A stretch of 64,000 bases of DNA from Bog-366 sp963710405 (GCA_963710405.1 CAVQAP010000022.1:186001-250000), one strand, 5' to 3'. Shown: positions 16,568 through 25,866, counted from the stretch's first letter. The notes: a model not told the origin generated them from the letters alone. Program-made: numbers and translations.

Positions 16568-19376
16568 ATGACTTTGGGCGTGGGCAAGCGTTTTTTGGTG
16601 ACTTTTGGTGCCGCAAGCGTTGTCTTTGTCCTCTTTGCTCTGAATTCACACGCCCAGCAACCCAAGCCTTTGCCGGGAAGCAAGGCGTGCCTGGATTGCC
16701 ATGACACCGGCCGCCGCACCGGCAAGCGCCAGCCGGAACGTCCCGCCCCCCTTCAACGAGGCTGCTCTGCGGGCTTCTCCCCACGCCACCCTGGAGTGCA
16801 CCAGTTGCCACAGCGATCTGGAAGGCAGAAAGGATTTTCCCCACCCCGCCAAGCTCACCCCGGTTGATTGCGGCGCTTGCCACGCCGATGAGAAACAGCA
16901 GTATGCGGAAAGCCTGCACGGGAGAGCGGCCAAACGCGGTGACGCGCTGGCCCCGGGTTGCAAGGATTGTCACGGCACGCACAACATTCTTCGGCCCAGC
17001 GATCCCGGCTCTCCCACCACGACCACCCAGATTCCCCTTTTGTGCGGCCGCTGCCACCACGAAGGCTCGCCTGTCTCGCTTTCGCACAACATCCCGCAGG
17101 ACCATATCCTGGCGAACTACACCGAAAGCATCCACGGCGAAGGATTGTTCAAACGGGGTCTGGTGGTCACCGCCGTTTGCACCAGTTGCCACACCGCGCA
17201 CTTCGTTTTGCCGCACACCGATCCCCGGTCTTCCATTTCCAAACAGAACATCGCCCAAACCTGCACGAAATGCCATGCGCTGATCGAGACGGTACACCGC
17301 AAGGTCATTCGCGGCGAGTTGTGGGAGAAGCACCCGGGCCTGATTCCCGCCTGCGTCGACTGCCACGAGCCTCACACGATCCGGCGTGCTTTTTATGCCC
17401 AGGGAATGGCGGATCAGGACTGCCAGCGCTGCCATGGCAACCCGCAGTTGAAGACGGCCAGCGGCGGGCGTTCCATGTTCGTGGACGAGAAAGAGCTTGC
17501 CGGGTCGCGGCACGCGCGGATTGCCTGCGGGCAATGCCACACGGGCGGTGACCCATCGCTGGCGCGGCCTTGCACCACCATCACCGCCAAGGTTGATTGC
17601 TCCGTTTGCCACGCGGGCGCCGCCGAGGACTTCCAGCAGAGCATTCACGGCCAGTTGCTGGCCCAAGGCAGCCCCGACGCGCCCGCCTGCACGGACTGTC
17701 ACGGCAAGCACGGAATCCTCAGCCACAACGATTCCCAGTCGCCGACCTTCTCGCGCAACGTTCCCACCCTGTGCGGCAGTTGCCATCGCACGGGGCAAAA
17801 GGCGGCGCTGCGTTACAAAGGCACACAGACGAACATCGTGGAGAATTATGAGGAGAGCATTCACGGCAAGGGGCTGCTGAAGAGTGGGCTGACAGTAACG
17901 GCCAATTGCGCCGACTGCCACACCCCTCACCGCGAGCTCCCCGCCAGCGACGTGCGCTCCAGCGTCAACCCCCGCAACGTGGCGGCCACCTGCGGGCGGT
18001 GCCATCACGGCATCTACGAGTCTTTCATCACCAGCATTCACTCGCCCGAAGTGAATCACACCTCCAAGCCATTGCCGGTGTGCAGCGATTGCCACTCCGC
18101 GCACACCATCCGCCGCACCGATCTCTCCGACTTCCGCCTCCACATCATGGACCAATGCGGCCGGTGTCATGAGGCCATCAGCAAAACCTACTTTGACACT
18201 TACCACGGCAAGGTTTCCAAGCTGGGTTACGTGAAAACCGCCAAGTGCTACGACTGCCACGGAGCCCATGATGTCCGCTCGGTAAACGATCCGGCCTCGC
18301 GGCTGAGTCGCGCCAACGTGGTGAAGACCTGCGCCCAGTGCCATCCCGGCTCCAACCGCCGCTTTGCCGGATATCTGACCCACGCCACCCACCACGATCC
18401 CAAAAAGTATCCCTTTCTGTTCCTGGCTTTCTGGAGCATGACCTCGCTGCTCATGGGCACGCTGGTGGTGGCCGGACTGCACACGGCGGCATGGCTGCCG
18501 CGCTCGCTCCAGTACAGCCGGGAGTTGAAGGCGAACGGCAAATTGCAGGGGGCCGACTACGTGCGCCGCTTCCGGCCGTTCGACCGCAATTTGCACCTCA
18601 TGGTCATCACCAGTTTTCTGGGCTTGGCGACCACGGGCATGATGCTGAAGTTTTCCTACACGCGGTGGGCGCAGGTGCTCTCGCACTTGCTGGGAGGATT
18701 CGAGGGCGCAGGGCTCATCCACCGCTTCTGCGCCGTGCTTACCTTCACCTATTTCGGCTTGCACCTCTGGGACCTGTTCCGCCAGCATCGGGCCAGCGGC
18801 AAAACCTGGCGGCAGTTCATCTTTGGTCCGGAGAGCATGGTGTTCAATCGCCGCGACGGACGGGAGTTCATCGCTTCGCTCAAATGGTTTGTGGGCCGTG
18901 GCCCCCGACCCGAATATGGCCGCTGGACGTATTGGGAGAAGTTCGATTACTTCGCCGTGTTCTGGGGCGTGGCGATAATCGGCAGCACCGGATTGTTCCT
19001 CTGGTTCCCGGAATTTTTCACGCGCTTCTTCCCCGGCTCGCTGATCAACGTGGCCACCATCGTCCACAGCGACGAGGCGCTGCTGGCCGTGGGATTCATC
19101 TTCACCGTACACTTCTTCAACACCCACTTCCGCCCGGAGCGATTCCCTATCGACACGGTGGTATTTACCGAGGGCGAGCCGCTGGAGAAGTTTAAGCTCG
19201 ACCGGCCGCGCGAGTACCGCGAGCTGGTCGAGCGGGGTGAACTGGAAAAGCATCTAATCCCCGCCCCGCCCCCCGTCGTCGTCACCTTCTGGCGGCGTTT
19301 CGGCTTCACCGCCCTGACCATCGGCTTGGTCCTGATCCTGCTTATCCTCTACGCCGCGATCTTTGCCTACAAGTGA
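16568..19376 (+). CDS. 19-haem c-type cytochrome fused to membrane cytochrome b, frameshifted near 16705-16745
   Basis: Predicted inner-membrane quinol-linked electron-transfer protein. The N-terminus (frame starting at 16568) has a signal peptide (FLVTFGAASVVFVLFALNSHA) and the first haem motif CLDCH. The rest is in another frame, open from before 16701, with 18 more CxxCH motifs and then a C-terminal membrane domain of four to five helices. That domain carries histidines placed as in HydC/FdnI-type dihaem cytochromes b (NLHLMVITSFLG, GLIHRFCAVLTF, FGLHLWDLF, TVHFFNTHF), and a last helix follows. One base must be gained or lost just after the first CxxCH. The architecture matches Geobacter CbcL. 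Either the gene is broken or the frameshift is an assembly error; the long intact second frame favours error or very recent mutation. Confidence 0.85.
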
Positions 19377-19595
19377 AACGGTGAAGTCATCTTCCCTGCG
19401 TGGATGCGCAGCTTTGGAGTGCGGTAGCTTGCTGCCGCTTTCCTCACCGCGAGCTTGCCCGTTGACGGATAAACCTGCCGCTACGACATCAAATTGACGC
19501 ACTTTGGCCAGGTCAAAGGCGTCGTCAGAGTAGGGGGACGGCTCGTCTCTCCCCTCCCCGCCGGCAGGGACGGGTTCGGGGCACCCACGAGAGCC
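19377..19595. other. Intergenic repeat-derived DNA
   Basis: Contains a half copy of the GGAGTGCGGTAGC element (19416-19434) and no gene. Confidence 0.5.
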
Positions 19596-19925
19596 TCATC
19601 CTGTCTTGGCCTCGCGGGCTGCCATTTGCAGGCGGGCGTAATCGCGGCGCATCAACTCCCGGTCTGTGGGGTTCATGGAGAGGAACTCCACGGCAAACCC
19701 GCCGGGAATTAGGGCGCGCACAATGGCCGCCGCGCGAAAGCAGTCGGTGCCTGACCTGACTCCGAGCTTGAAGATGGTTCCGGCCTTGACCTCGCGGCTG
19801 GTCTTAACCGAGAGGCCGAACGGACTGAGATCAAGCAGGGAAGCGGTAAATTTATCGTCTCCGCCCACAAAGCCCACATCGATTGTGGCTTTGGCTCGAA
19901 CCCGTGTGGCGCGTCTGCACTTCAT
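19596..19925 (-). CDS. PilZ-domain protein
   Basis: 109 residues, a single PilZ domain that binds cyclic di-GMP. The RxxxR motif is in CRRATRVR at the N-terminus and the D-x-S-x-x-G motif is DLSPFG (about residue 32). GGAGG stands 4 nt before the ATG at 19925. Acts as a small cytoplasmic effector, possibly on motility; the only other c-di-GMP-related gene in the window is the degenerate GGDEF protein at 51670. Confidence 0.82.
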   Translation of the reverse strand: MKCRRATRVRAKATIDVGFVGGDDKFTASLLDLSPFGLSVKTSREVKAGTIFKLGVRSGTDCFRAAAIVRALIPGGFAVEFLSMNPTDRELMRRDYARLQMAAREAKTG

Positions 19926-20108
19926 GGTGCCTCCTGTCGGTCCAGGAATTGTCGTGCCGGTGAGGGGAAAGAGCCTGCTCGTGCCCAGTTGAGGCTATCC
20001 TACAGCCTTCCCAGGAGGACGTCAAGCTGTATCGGCGGTATAGCATTTCCCCTCGTTTGGAGTAGAATCTGCCCGTAGATTCTTCCCAGTCCACGCGAGG
20101 CGCGCGAG

Positions 20109-20560
20109 GTGGCCATGCGATTGCGCAAAATCCTGATTTTCCTCCTGCCGATGGCGTTGGCCTTTGCCCTGTCTGCCCGGGCGCAACCAAGAGAGGTGGC
20201 GCCGGGCACCAGCCCGGCACAAGCGGATGTAGCGGCGGGCTTCAGCCCGGCACACGCTGACGTAGCGGCGAGTTTACCTCGCCATGGCGGCGTGAAGCCG
20301 CCTCTACGGTATGCCGCCCTCATGGACGGCGGTGCTGTAGCGGCGGTCGGAGACCGCCGCACGGCGGTGGGGAGACCGCCGCTACAAAAGGCCGAGCGCC
20401 GCTCGGCCCTAAAAAGTGCCGCCCTAAAGGACGGCGCTACAACACCAACCTCGGCAAAGCCCTTCACCCAGGAGCAGGTGGTAAGCATGGTGCGGGACGG
20501 ATTCGGAGACGATTCGGGCGCCAAGCTGATCGAGCAGCGCGGGATTGATTTCGCTCCGGC
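20109..20560 (+). pseudogene. Truncated duplicate of the TPR gene's 5' end
   Basis: Encodes a signal peptide (RLRKILIFLLPMALAFALSARAQ), a stretch of in-frame GTAGCG palindromes, and then KPFTQEQVVSMVRDGFGDD...LIEQRGIDFA. The last part is nearly the same as in the gene at 21265. The match stops at about 20557, and the frame then runs 26 unrelated codons antisense to the RelE toxin gene. It therefore looks like a copy cut off by the insertion or duplication that placed the toxin-antitoxin pair between the two copies. This copy has the better signal peptide. Confidence 0.7.
20197..20446. repeat. Cluster of GTAGCG palindromes inside a reading frame
   Basis: Four to five palindromic units in a row. 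Positions 20244-20446 (203 bp) are a near-identical copy of 21364-21566; I count about six differences. Three of these are adjacent (GGA versus TCC) and represent inversion of a stem-loop centre. Confidence 0.85.
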
Positions 20561-20598
20561 GGGGTCATTGTCAATGGGAAGGAGAGAGCGCGCGCCCG

Positions 20599-20862
20599 TC
20601 AGCGTTCGTACACCTCGCGCCGGTGCGCAATGCGGGTGATACTGACAAGCTTTGCCGCGTCATCGATGATGTACACCACGCGCCAGTCACCCACCCGGAC
20701 GCGCCACTGATCTTTGTAGCCTTTCAGCTTTTTGCATCCTGCGGGCCGGGGTGCATCGCCGAGAGAGTCCATTTTTCGGACGACACGGGCCAGCATCTTA
20801 TCCGGCAGCGCTTCGAGTTCCCTTCGCGCCGGAGGTTTGACCTCGACCGTATAACTACTCAC
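20599..20862 (-). CDS. RelE/ParE-type toxin
   Basis: 87 residues of the RelE/ParE fold: YTVEVKPPARRELEALPDKM at the N-terminus, LKGYKDQWRVRVGDWRVVYIIDD in the core and ITRIAHRREVYER at the end, with the conserved basic residues of mRNA-cleaving members. The start overlaps the end of the antitoxin gene by 8 bp. Expected activity: ribosome-dependent mRNA cleavage, neutralised by 20855-21046. Confidence 0.88.
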   Translation of the reverse strand: MSSYTVEVKPPARRELEALPDKMLARVVRKMDSLGDAPRPAGCKKLKGYKDQWRVRVGDWRVVYIIDDAAKLVSITRIAHRREVYER

Positions 20863-21046
20863 GCAAGCGCCCGCGCCTTACGAGGTCGGCTTTGATCGTT
20901 TCCAGCGGTATGCCCTTTTCGTTGCGGCGCGATTCCGAAATCAACCCGTCCCAAAAATCCTCCAGCACCGCGCCGTATCTTTTCAGGTTGATTTGAACTG
21001 CCACCTTGCGGCCCTTCGCATCGGTTACGAACTGGATTCCGGTCAT
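20855..21046 (-). CDS. Antitoxin of the RelE-type pair
   Basis: 63 residues (MTGIQFVTDAKGRKVAVQIN...LVRRGRLRE). Located directly upstream of and overlapping the toxin, as in canonical type II modules. The composition (short strand-rich start, helical acidic middle, basic end) fits the small antitoxins that accompany RelE/ParE toxins. The family name is uncertain. AGGAG lies about 10 nt before the ATG. Confidence 0.75.
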   Translation of the reverse strand: MTGIQFVTDAKGRKVAVQINLKRYGAVLEDFWDGLISESRRNEKGIPLETIKADLVRRGRLRE

Positions 21047-21264
21047 AGCGTGCGCTCTCCTTGGCTGCTGTTCATACCCTCATTATGCCACCTCTCCGCG
21101 GCAAGGTAATACTAGAAGATTACGAGCCGTGTACCTGCCGACCGGCAAGCCCGTGCCGCGTTCAGAATCTGCGAGCTTCCCGTGGTAGAATGCTCACACT
21201 TCGTCGTAGTGATTCCCGCTTTCGGGAGGTGCCCGTGTGGCGTTGACCGGCTGTATTCATTCCA

Positions 21265-23295
21265 TTGCTCATCATCGCGATGATTCTGCCTGTGTCCGTG
21301 GCGGCACGGCAAAGAATTGTGGCGCCGGGCTTGAGGCCGCCAGGAAGTGTAGCGCCGGGCTTGAGCCCGGCACACGCTGACGTAGCGGCGAGTTTACCTC
21401 GCCATGGCGGCGTGAAGCCGCCGCTACGGTATGCCGCCCTCATGGACGGCGGTGCTGTAGCGGCGGTCTCCGACCGCCGCACGGCGGTGGGGACACCGCC
21501 GCTACAAAAGGCCGAGCGCCGCTCGGCCCTACAAAGTGCCGCCCTAAAGGACGGCGCTACAACACCGGCCACTAGCGCGGCACAAGCGGATGTAGCGGCG
21601 GGCTTCAGCCCGGCACCTTACCGTTCACGTTCCCGCCAGCCTTTTCAACTCCGATTTCCGAACACGTTAGGTGCCGCCCTAAAGGGCGCCGCTACAACCC
21701 CGGACACCAGCCCAGCAAAGCCCTTTACCCAAGAGCAGGTCAGCAACATGGTGCGCGCCGGACTGGGAGATGATTCGGGCGCCAAGCTGATCGAGCAGCG
21801 CGGGATTGATTTCGCCTCGTCTGAGGATTTTATCCAAACCCTCAAGGCCGCTGGTGCGAGCGAGGCATTTCTTAAGGCGCTGCGCGCCGCCAAGCCGCCC
21901 GAGCCCGCCAGCGCCAAGAAGCCGCTGAACCAAGTGCAGGTTTTCGCCCTGCTGGTGGGCCAAGTGCCGAGCCACCGAGTCACCATGCTGGTCCAGGAAC
22001 GCGGCATCGATTTTGAGCCCACGGATGACTACCTTCAGGAAGTTCGCTTGGCTGGTGGCGAGGACGAACTGATCAGCGCGCTGAAGGATGCCAAGGTGAC
22101 GAAGCCCGCGACCGTTGATCCGGCGGCGCAGGCTCGGCAAGCCGAGGTGCAGCAACACGTGGCGCGCGGAGCGGAACTCGCAAAGAAAGGGCAGTATGCA
22201 GAGGCTGAACATGAGTATCGCGCGGCCTTGCTGCTAGACCCTCACAACGACGACCTTTACGAGGGCCTGGCTTCTGTCCTGGCCATGCAGGAGAAGTGGG
22301 ACGATAGCGCCACGGCGGACCGCGAAGCGTTGCGCTTGAACCCGAAGAACGATGAGGCGCACATGAGACTCGGCCTGGCGCTCGGAAACAAGGGCGACTG
22401 GGACGGCGCGATCGCGGAATACCGTGAGGCATTACGCTTGAACCCCAAGAATGGGATGGCGCACGCCAACCTCGGTTTTGCCCTCGCCAGGAACAGCGAC
22501 TGGGACGGTGCGATAGCGGAATTCCGTGAAGCGCTACGCCTGAACCCCAATGATGCCGAGGCGCACGCCGGCATCGGCTGGACGCTCGGAAACAGGGGCG
22601 ACTGGGATGGCGAGATAATGGAAGAACGCGAAGCGTTACGCTTGAACCCCAATAATAATGTGGCGCACGTCGGCCTCGGCGATGCGCTCGGAAAGAAGCG
22701 TGACCTGGAGGGCGCGACGGAGGAATACCGCGAGGCCCTCCGCCTGAACCCCAACAACGATGCCGTGCATGTCAAGCTCGGCGATGTGCTCAGGCAGATG
22801 GGCCATTGGGAAGAGAGCGAGTCTGAGTACCGCAAGGCCCTCCGCCTGAATCCGAAGAACGAGGACGCGCACTTGGGCCTTGGCCACGCGCTCAGTGGGA
22901 AGGGCGACCACGACGGGGCAATCTTTGAGTACCGCGAGGTTGTTCGCCTAAATCCGCAGAACGCGGACGTGCATGAGTGGATCGGCAGAGAGATCCAGAT
23001 GCGGGACATGGCACCGGAAGGGGAACTCATAAAGAAGGGGCAGTATGCGGAGGCTGTATTACTGCATGAGGCTCAAGAGAAGAGAGACTTGGACGAAGTG
23101 ATCTTTGAGTTCCGCGAGGCAGTGCGCTTGAACCCAAGTAATGCAGAGGCGCACTTCGCCCTGGGCTCCTCACTGGAGGCGAAAGGCGACCGGGTGGGTG
23201 CTCTGGAGGAATACCGCGCGGCTTACTCGCTCGACCCCACGGACGCGACCTATAAGCAGAATTACGAGCAACTGTTGCCCCATATGAAGAAATAA
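21265..23295 (+). CDS. TPR-repeat protein with in-frame palindromic-element insertion
   Basis: About 676 residues. The start is uncertain: TTG at 21265 or ATG at 21280 (an in-frame stop lies at 21244), giving a short hydrophobic N-terminus (LIIAMILPVSVAA) that may be an eroded signal peptide. Residues about 15-145 are translated palindromic DNA (see 21318-21698). Two related modules follow (KPFTQEQVSNMVRAGLGDD... and KKPLNQVQVFALLVGQVP..., each ending in ERGIDF), and then about ten 34-residue TPRs of the form EYREALRLNPKN (about 290-665). Predicted periplasmic or membrane-associated scaffold. The repeat-derived segment is absent from what one would expect of the family and is rich in Arg/Ala/Gly. 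Confidence 0.8.
   Translation: MLIIAMILPVSVAARQRIVAPGLRPPGSVAPGLSPAHADVAASLPRHGGVKPPLRYAALMDGGAVAAVSDRRTAVGTPPLQKAERRSALQSAALKDGATTPATSAAQADVAAGFSPAPYRSRSRQPFQLRFPNTLGAALKGAATTPDTSPAKPFTQEQVSNMVRAGLGDDSGAKLIEQRGIDFASSEDFIQTLKAAGASEAFLKALRAAKPPEPASAKKPLNQVQVFALLVGQVPSHRVTMLVQERGIDFEPTDDYLQEVRLAGGEDELISALKDAKVTKPATVDPAAQARQAEVQQHVARGAELAKKGQYAEAEHEYRAALLLDPHNDDLYEGLASVLAMQEKWDDSATADREALRLNPKNDEAHMRLGLALGNKGDWDGAIAEYREALRLNPKNGMAHANLGFALARNSDWDGAIAEFREALRLNPNDAEAHAGIGWTLGNRGDWDGEIMEEREALRLNPNNNVAHVGLGDALGKKRDLEGATEEYREALRLNPNNDAVHVKLGDVLRQMGHWEESESEYRKALRLNPKNEDAHLGLGHALSGKGDHDGAIFEYREVVRLNPQNADVHEWIGREIQMRDMAPEGELIKKGQYAEAVLLHEAQEKRDLDEVIFEFREAVRLNPSNAEAHFALGSSLEAKGDRVGALEEYRAAYSLDPTDATYKQNYEQLLPHMKK
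21318..21698. repeat. GTAGCG palindrome cluster inside the TPR gene
   Basis: At least seven units, including GTAGCGCCGGGCTTGAGCCC, GTAGCGGCGAGTTTACCTCG and GTAGCGGCGGTCTCCGACCG, most with CGCTACA-type ends. The frame stays open through all of them. The translated text includes DVAASLPRHGGVKPPLRYA, and the same peptide motif occurs at 32627-32839. Confidence 0.88.
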
Positions 23296-23391
23296 GGAAT
23301 AAGCCGTGGCAGTGACCGGCTGTCAGCTATTTACACTGCACACATCGCAAAAGGCGCAACCCGTTCGCCGCCCCTTTGCAACAGGTCCGCG

Positions 23392-23685
23392 TTACCCTCT
23401 ACCGGGCGTTGGCGTCTCCCCAATAGCTTCGAGCAGTTTGAGGGCGATTGCTTTTGTCGACGGAACATCAAGGAATATACAACAGGCGAAGGGATCGCTC
23501 GTTCCGGTGCTGTTCAGGCCGAGGGACACTTCTGGAATAGTTCGACCGTCAATTTCTTGAGAAACGCGCTTAATGTGTGCCGTGCCTAGATGGAACCTGG
23601 CGTTGCCTGGTTCCGGGGCTAGTTCGACGCCGTTCAGAAGTCTTGGCAACTCCAAGCTCGAACCAGTTATCTCGAATGGGCTCAT
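23392..23685 (-). CDS. Hypothetical protein, 97 aa
   Basis: Not recognised. The ATG at 23685 is preceded by GGAGG at 5 nt, which supports translation. Contains ITGSSLELPRLLNGVELAP and a C-terminal AIALKLLEAIGE helix; no signal peptide or metal motif. Divergent from the next small gene. Confidence 0.55.
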   Translation of the reverse strand: MSPFEITGSSLELPRLLNGVELAPEPGNARFHLGTAHIKRVSQEIDGRTIPEVSLGLNSTGTSDPFACCIFLDVPSTKAIALKLLEAIGETPTPGRG

Positions 23686-23894
23686 AAAGCCTCCGCCCGA
23701 CAATGTTACTCTACGGTGACGAGGGATTCAAACCCGACCGGGACAGCAAGTGGCGCGGACCTGTTCTTCAAGGTCTGCGCCTCTTCTCACCGATGGCACT
23801 CAAAGGCCGCGGACCTAACAAAACAGTCGCCGCTACGCGTCATGCCCCAGCGAGCTATAATACATCGCGTAGAAAATCAAGAATGGGGAGGAAC

Positions 23895-24110
23895 ATGGTG
23901 AATTTAAGACTTCTTCAGGTTATACAGTCGCTTGAGTCAGACCAACGCGCGAGCGGGAGCAAGGCGGATGATTATCAGGGCTTCATAAAGGACGTGAATG
24001 AGGAATGTGGGCACGCAATAATGGGAATCGTGCAACGCTACCGCCTCATGGAACAAGACATAGGAAAGTGCCTCTCAACTCTGAGAGTAGAAAAAATGAA
24101 GGAAGGCTAG
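23895..24110 (+). CDS. Small helical protein, 71 aa
   Basis: Not recognised. GGGGAGGA at 23885-23892 lies just before the ATG at 23895, and TATAAT stands at 23856-23861. The product (MVNLRLLQVIQSLESDQRAS...CLSTLRVEKMKEG) is short, charged and probably all helical. The upstream in-frame extension is unlikely to be translated. Confidence 0.55.
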   Translation: MVNLRLLQVIQSLESDQRASGSKADDYQGFIKDVNEECGHAIMGIVQRYRLMEQDIGKCLSTLRVEKMKEG

Positions 24111-24177
24111 CCCATGGAAGGCCTCGGTCTGTGGGAACCTCTCGCGCTATCACTGGCCTGAAACCAGGAGTCGATAA

Positions 24178-24237
24178 ATGATCTCTTCATTGGAAGAAGC
24201 CGTAGCACTTCTCCGAAAGTGGGCCGAAGCAGGGTAG
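24178..24237 (+). pseudogene. 19-codon remnant with a good RBS
   Basis: AGGAG 8 nt before an ATG opens MISSLEEAVALLRKWAEAG and then a stop. The start of many longer proteins reads like this, so it may be the 5' stub of a lost gene. Low certainty; the stretch 24111-24408 holds nothing else I can support. Confidence 0.3.
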
Positions 24238-24408
24238 CGCGGTACGCGTACTTTGCGTCCCTCCGCGGTTTTTCACCGCCCCAATGTTGTGTAAAGGTCC
24301 TGGGCTTCGCGGCCAATCTTTGCGCGGTCATGGTGGGCAGCGGCGTGCTGTGAAACGACCGCGCGCATGGTAACGCAATTTACCGAAAGGGCCGCAAAGG
24401 AGGGCCCA

Positions 24409-24984
24409 ATGCGTCAAACTAATCTTATTGTCGATCAAGGGGATGAGATCCAGAGCTTTCTCGATCGTCGGTTCTCAGACACTTGCTGCTCCTGGTGCAA
24501 AGACCCCGATCGGCAATTGTACGGGAAACGCCTTCCCCTGTGTGCTTCTTGCAGGCGCATTCAAAGGTCTATCAGCAAATATGAAAAGCTCGCGGAGATG
24601 CACCGGCCAAAGTCTGAGCGGTCAATTGATAAATACGGGGAGGAGCTTGCCGTTGCGAGGCAAATGAAAGCTCTGGCGGAGCGGGATGGGGCTGCCTTTG
24701 GCAACATAAACTCACGATCAATGGGTGCTCTCGATCTCGAACATATTCTTGTCAAGGTGAGCAAGATTGCGGTCCGGCGGGAAATCTTCGACAATTGGGC
24801 CACCATCTTGGATCACAGCTTTTCCGAGTCCCAGCAAAGGCTGCTCTTCTATATGGTTTCGCAGGTTGTTCGCGCCCACAACTGCAAACATCGGTACTAT
24901 AAAGCGGGCAACAGCTTGCCCGACGACTGGGACAACCCCCTACGAAAAACAGATAGTCAGCGGTCGAGGTCAGTGCGCCCTTGA
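24409..24984 (+). CDS. Hypothetical protein with CxxC zinc knuckle, 191 aa
   Basis: AAAGGAGGG precedes the ATG at 24409, which is preferred to the ATG 14 codons earlier. An N-terminal CCSWC...LCASC pair (about residues 26-49) can bind one zinc. The rest is helical (ARQMKALAERDGAAF, SESQQRLLFYMVSQVVRAH). No family recognised. It lies in a region rich in toxin-antitoxin genes and repeats. Confidence 0.65.
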   Translation: MRQTNLIVDQGDEIQSFLDRRFSDTCCSWCKDPDRQLYGKRLPLCASCRRIQRSISKYEKLAEMHRPKSERSIDKYGEELAVARQMKALAERDGAAFGNINSRSMGALDLEHILVKVSKIAVRREIFDNWATILDHSFSESQQRLLFYMVSQVVRAHNCKHRYYKAGNSLPDDWDNPLRKTDSQRSRSVRP

Positions 24985-25045
24985 CTGCGGGCTTTTCCTT
25001 CGCTGACGGACCCACGGTCCATTCCCAAAACGAATTGATAAGGAC

Positions 25046-25115
25046 AGCGGCGAGTGACAAGTGACGAGCAGGCTGGCCAGAAGACCGCTGGCTAGTGGCA
25101 AGCGGCGGGCTGGCG
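25046..25115. repeat. 7-bp periodic array, copy 1 of a composite repeat
   Basis: Ten heptamers (AGTGACA, AGTGACG, AGCAGGC...) that include the phrase AAGACCGCTGGCTAGTGGCA. Related longer copies are at 26036-26119 and 27438-27514. No gene in 24985-25199. Confidence 0.78.
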
Positions 25116-25199
25116 CAGAGCCGCATTTCAAGCTCTGCGGCTCTTCTCACGCTTCGCGCACGAATGCCATGAAGTCAACAAGTCAAGTCCACGCTGCAC

Positions 25200-25535
25200 T
25201 TACTGCGGCGTGTCACCGCTTTCTTTTTCGAGAATGTTATTGATGTCGCGTTTTCCGTGCAATACCCGCACCACCCGAACCCCGCCCTCGTGAGCCAGGT
25301 AATAGATGCGCACATCCTCAAATCCCTTGACGGGCCAGGATCGCAGGCCGCGGAGAGCTTCCCGGGAAAGGCGCTTGGGCGCGCCGCCCTGCGGCGTGCG
25401 AATGATCCCCTCCATTGTTCTCCGGACGGCGCTCAAGAAGCGTTCGGCCACTTCCAGCTTGTCCTGCTCCACCAGGTAGTACCGGTACTGACGCAGGATG
25501 TCATCCCGTGCCGCTGGGAGGATAATCGCTTTCAA
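25200..25535 (-). CDS. parE: ParE-type toxin
   Basis: 111 residues of the ParE/RelE fold: N-terminal MKAIILPAARDDILRQYRYY, helix LEVAERFLSAVRRTMEGI, then LRSWPVKGFEDVRIYYLAHEGG and VVRVLHGKRDI, which is the usual ParE ending. Its ATG overlaps the TGA of parD by 4 nt. ParE toxins act on DNA gyrase; target not shown here. Confidence 0.9.
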   Translation of the reverse strand: MKAIILPAARDDILRQYRYYLVEQDKLEVAERFLSAVRRTMEGIIRTPQGGAPKRLSREALRGLRSWPVKGFEDVRIYYLAHEGGVRVVRVLHGKRDINNILEKESGDTPQ

Positions 25536-25801
25536 GGCTTTTTCCGCGCGCGGTGCTTGCGTGCAATCCCCGCGGCCTCGCCCTTAAGTTCCTTCCAGAA
25601 CTCTTTGCTCAGGGGAATTCCCTCGCCGGATGTCAAGCCTTCAACCAGCAACGCTTCCAGCCTGGCATCCTCCTCCCTGGCCCGAGCTTCGCGCAACAGC
25701 GTGCGGAAGTACTCGCTGACGTTGCCATAATCCTTCGTGGCAATTTGCCGCTCCACAAAGCCCTTAAGGGACTCGGGGAGGGAGATGGTCACGGTCGTCA
25801 T
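25532..25801 (-). CDS. parD: ParD-type ribbon-helix-helix antitoxin
   Basis: 89 residues with an N-terminal RHH DNA-binding domain (TTVTISLPESLKGFVERQI, then YGNVSEYFRTLLREA) and a C-terminal toxin-binding tail. The ATG at 25801 has GGAGG at 7 nt and starts directly with the RHH strand. An ATG at 25834 with AGGAAGG upstream is an alternative that would add 11 residues. A promoter is visible upstream (25867-25895). Confidence 0.9.
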   Translation of the reverse strand: MTTVTISLPESLKGFVERQIATKDYGNVSEYFRTLLREARAREEDARLEALLVEGLTSGEGIPLSKEFWKELKGEAAGIARKHRARKKP

Positions 25802-25866
25802 CGGCGCGCCTCCGGTCTTGTCCTCTCGGTACATCGTTTCCTTCCTCTTAACTATTCCCAATAGAT

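Noticed and set aside
16497..19253. Very long open frame (about 918 codons) on the minus strand
   Set aside because: Antisense shadow of the multihaem cytochrome, where repeated CxxCH codons avoid stops on the other strand.
20560..20639. Functional C-terminus of the truncated TPR duplicate
   Set aside because: After 20560 the frame runs into unrelated sequence antisense to the toxin gene, with no similarity to the intact copy.
24107..24331. Minus-strand open frame of 74 codons
   Set aside because: No RBS, basic low-complexity product; overlaps a better supported small frame on the plus strand.
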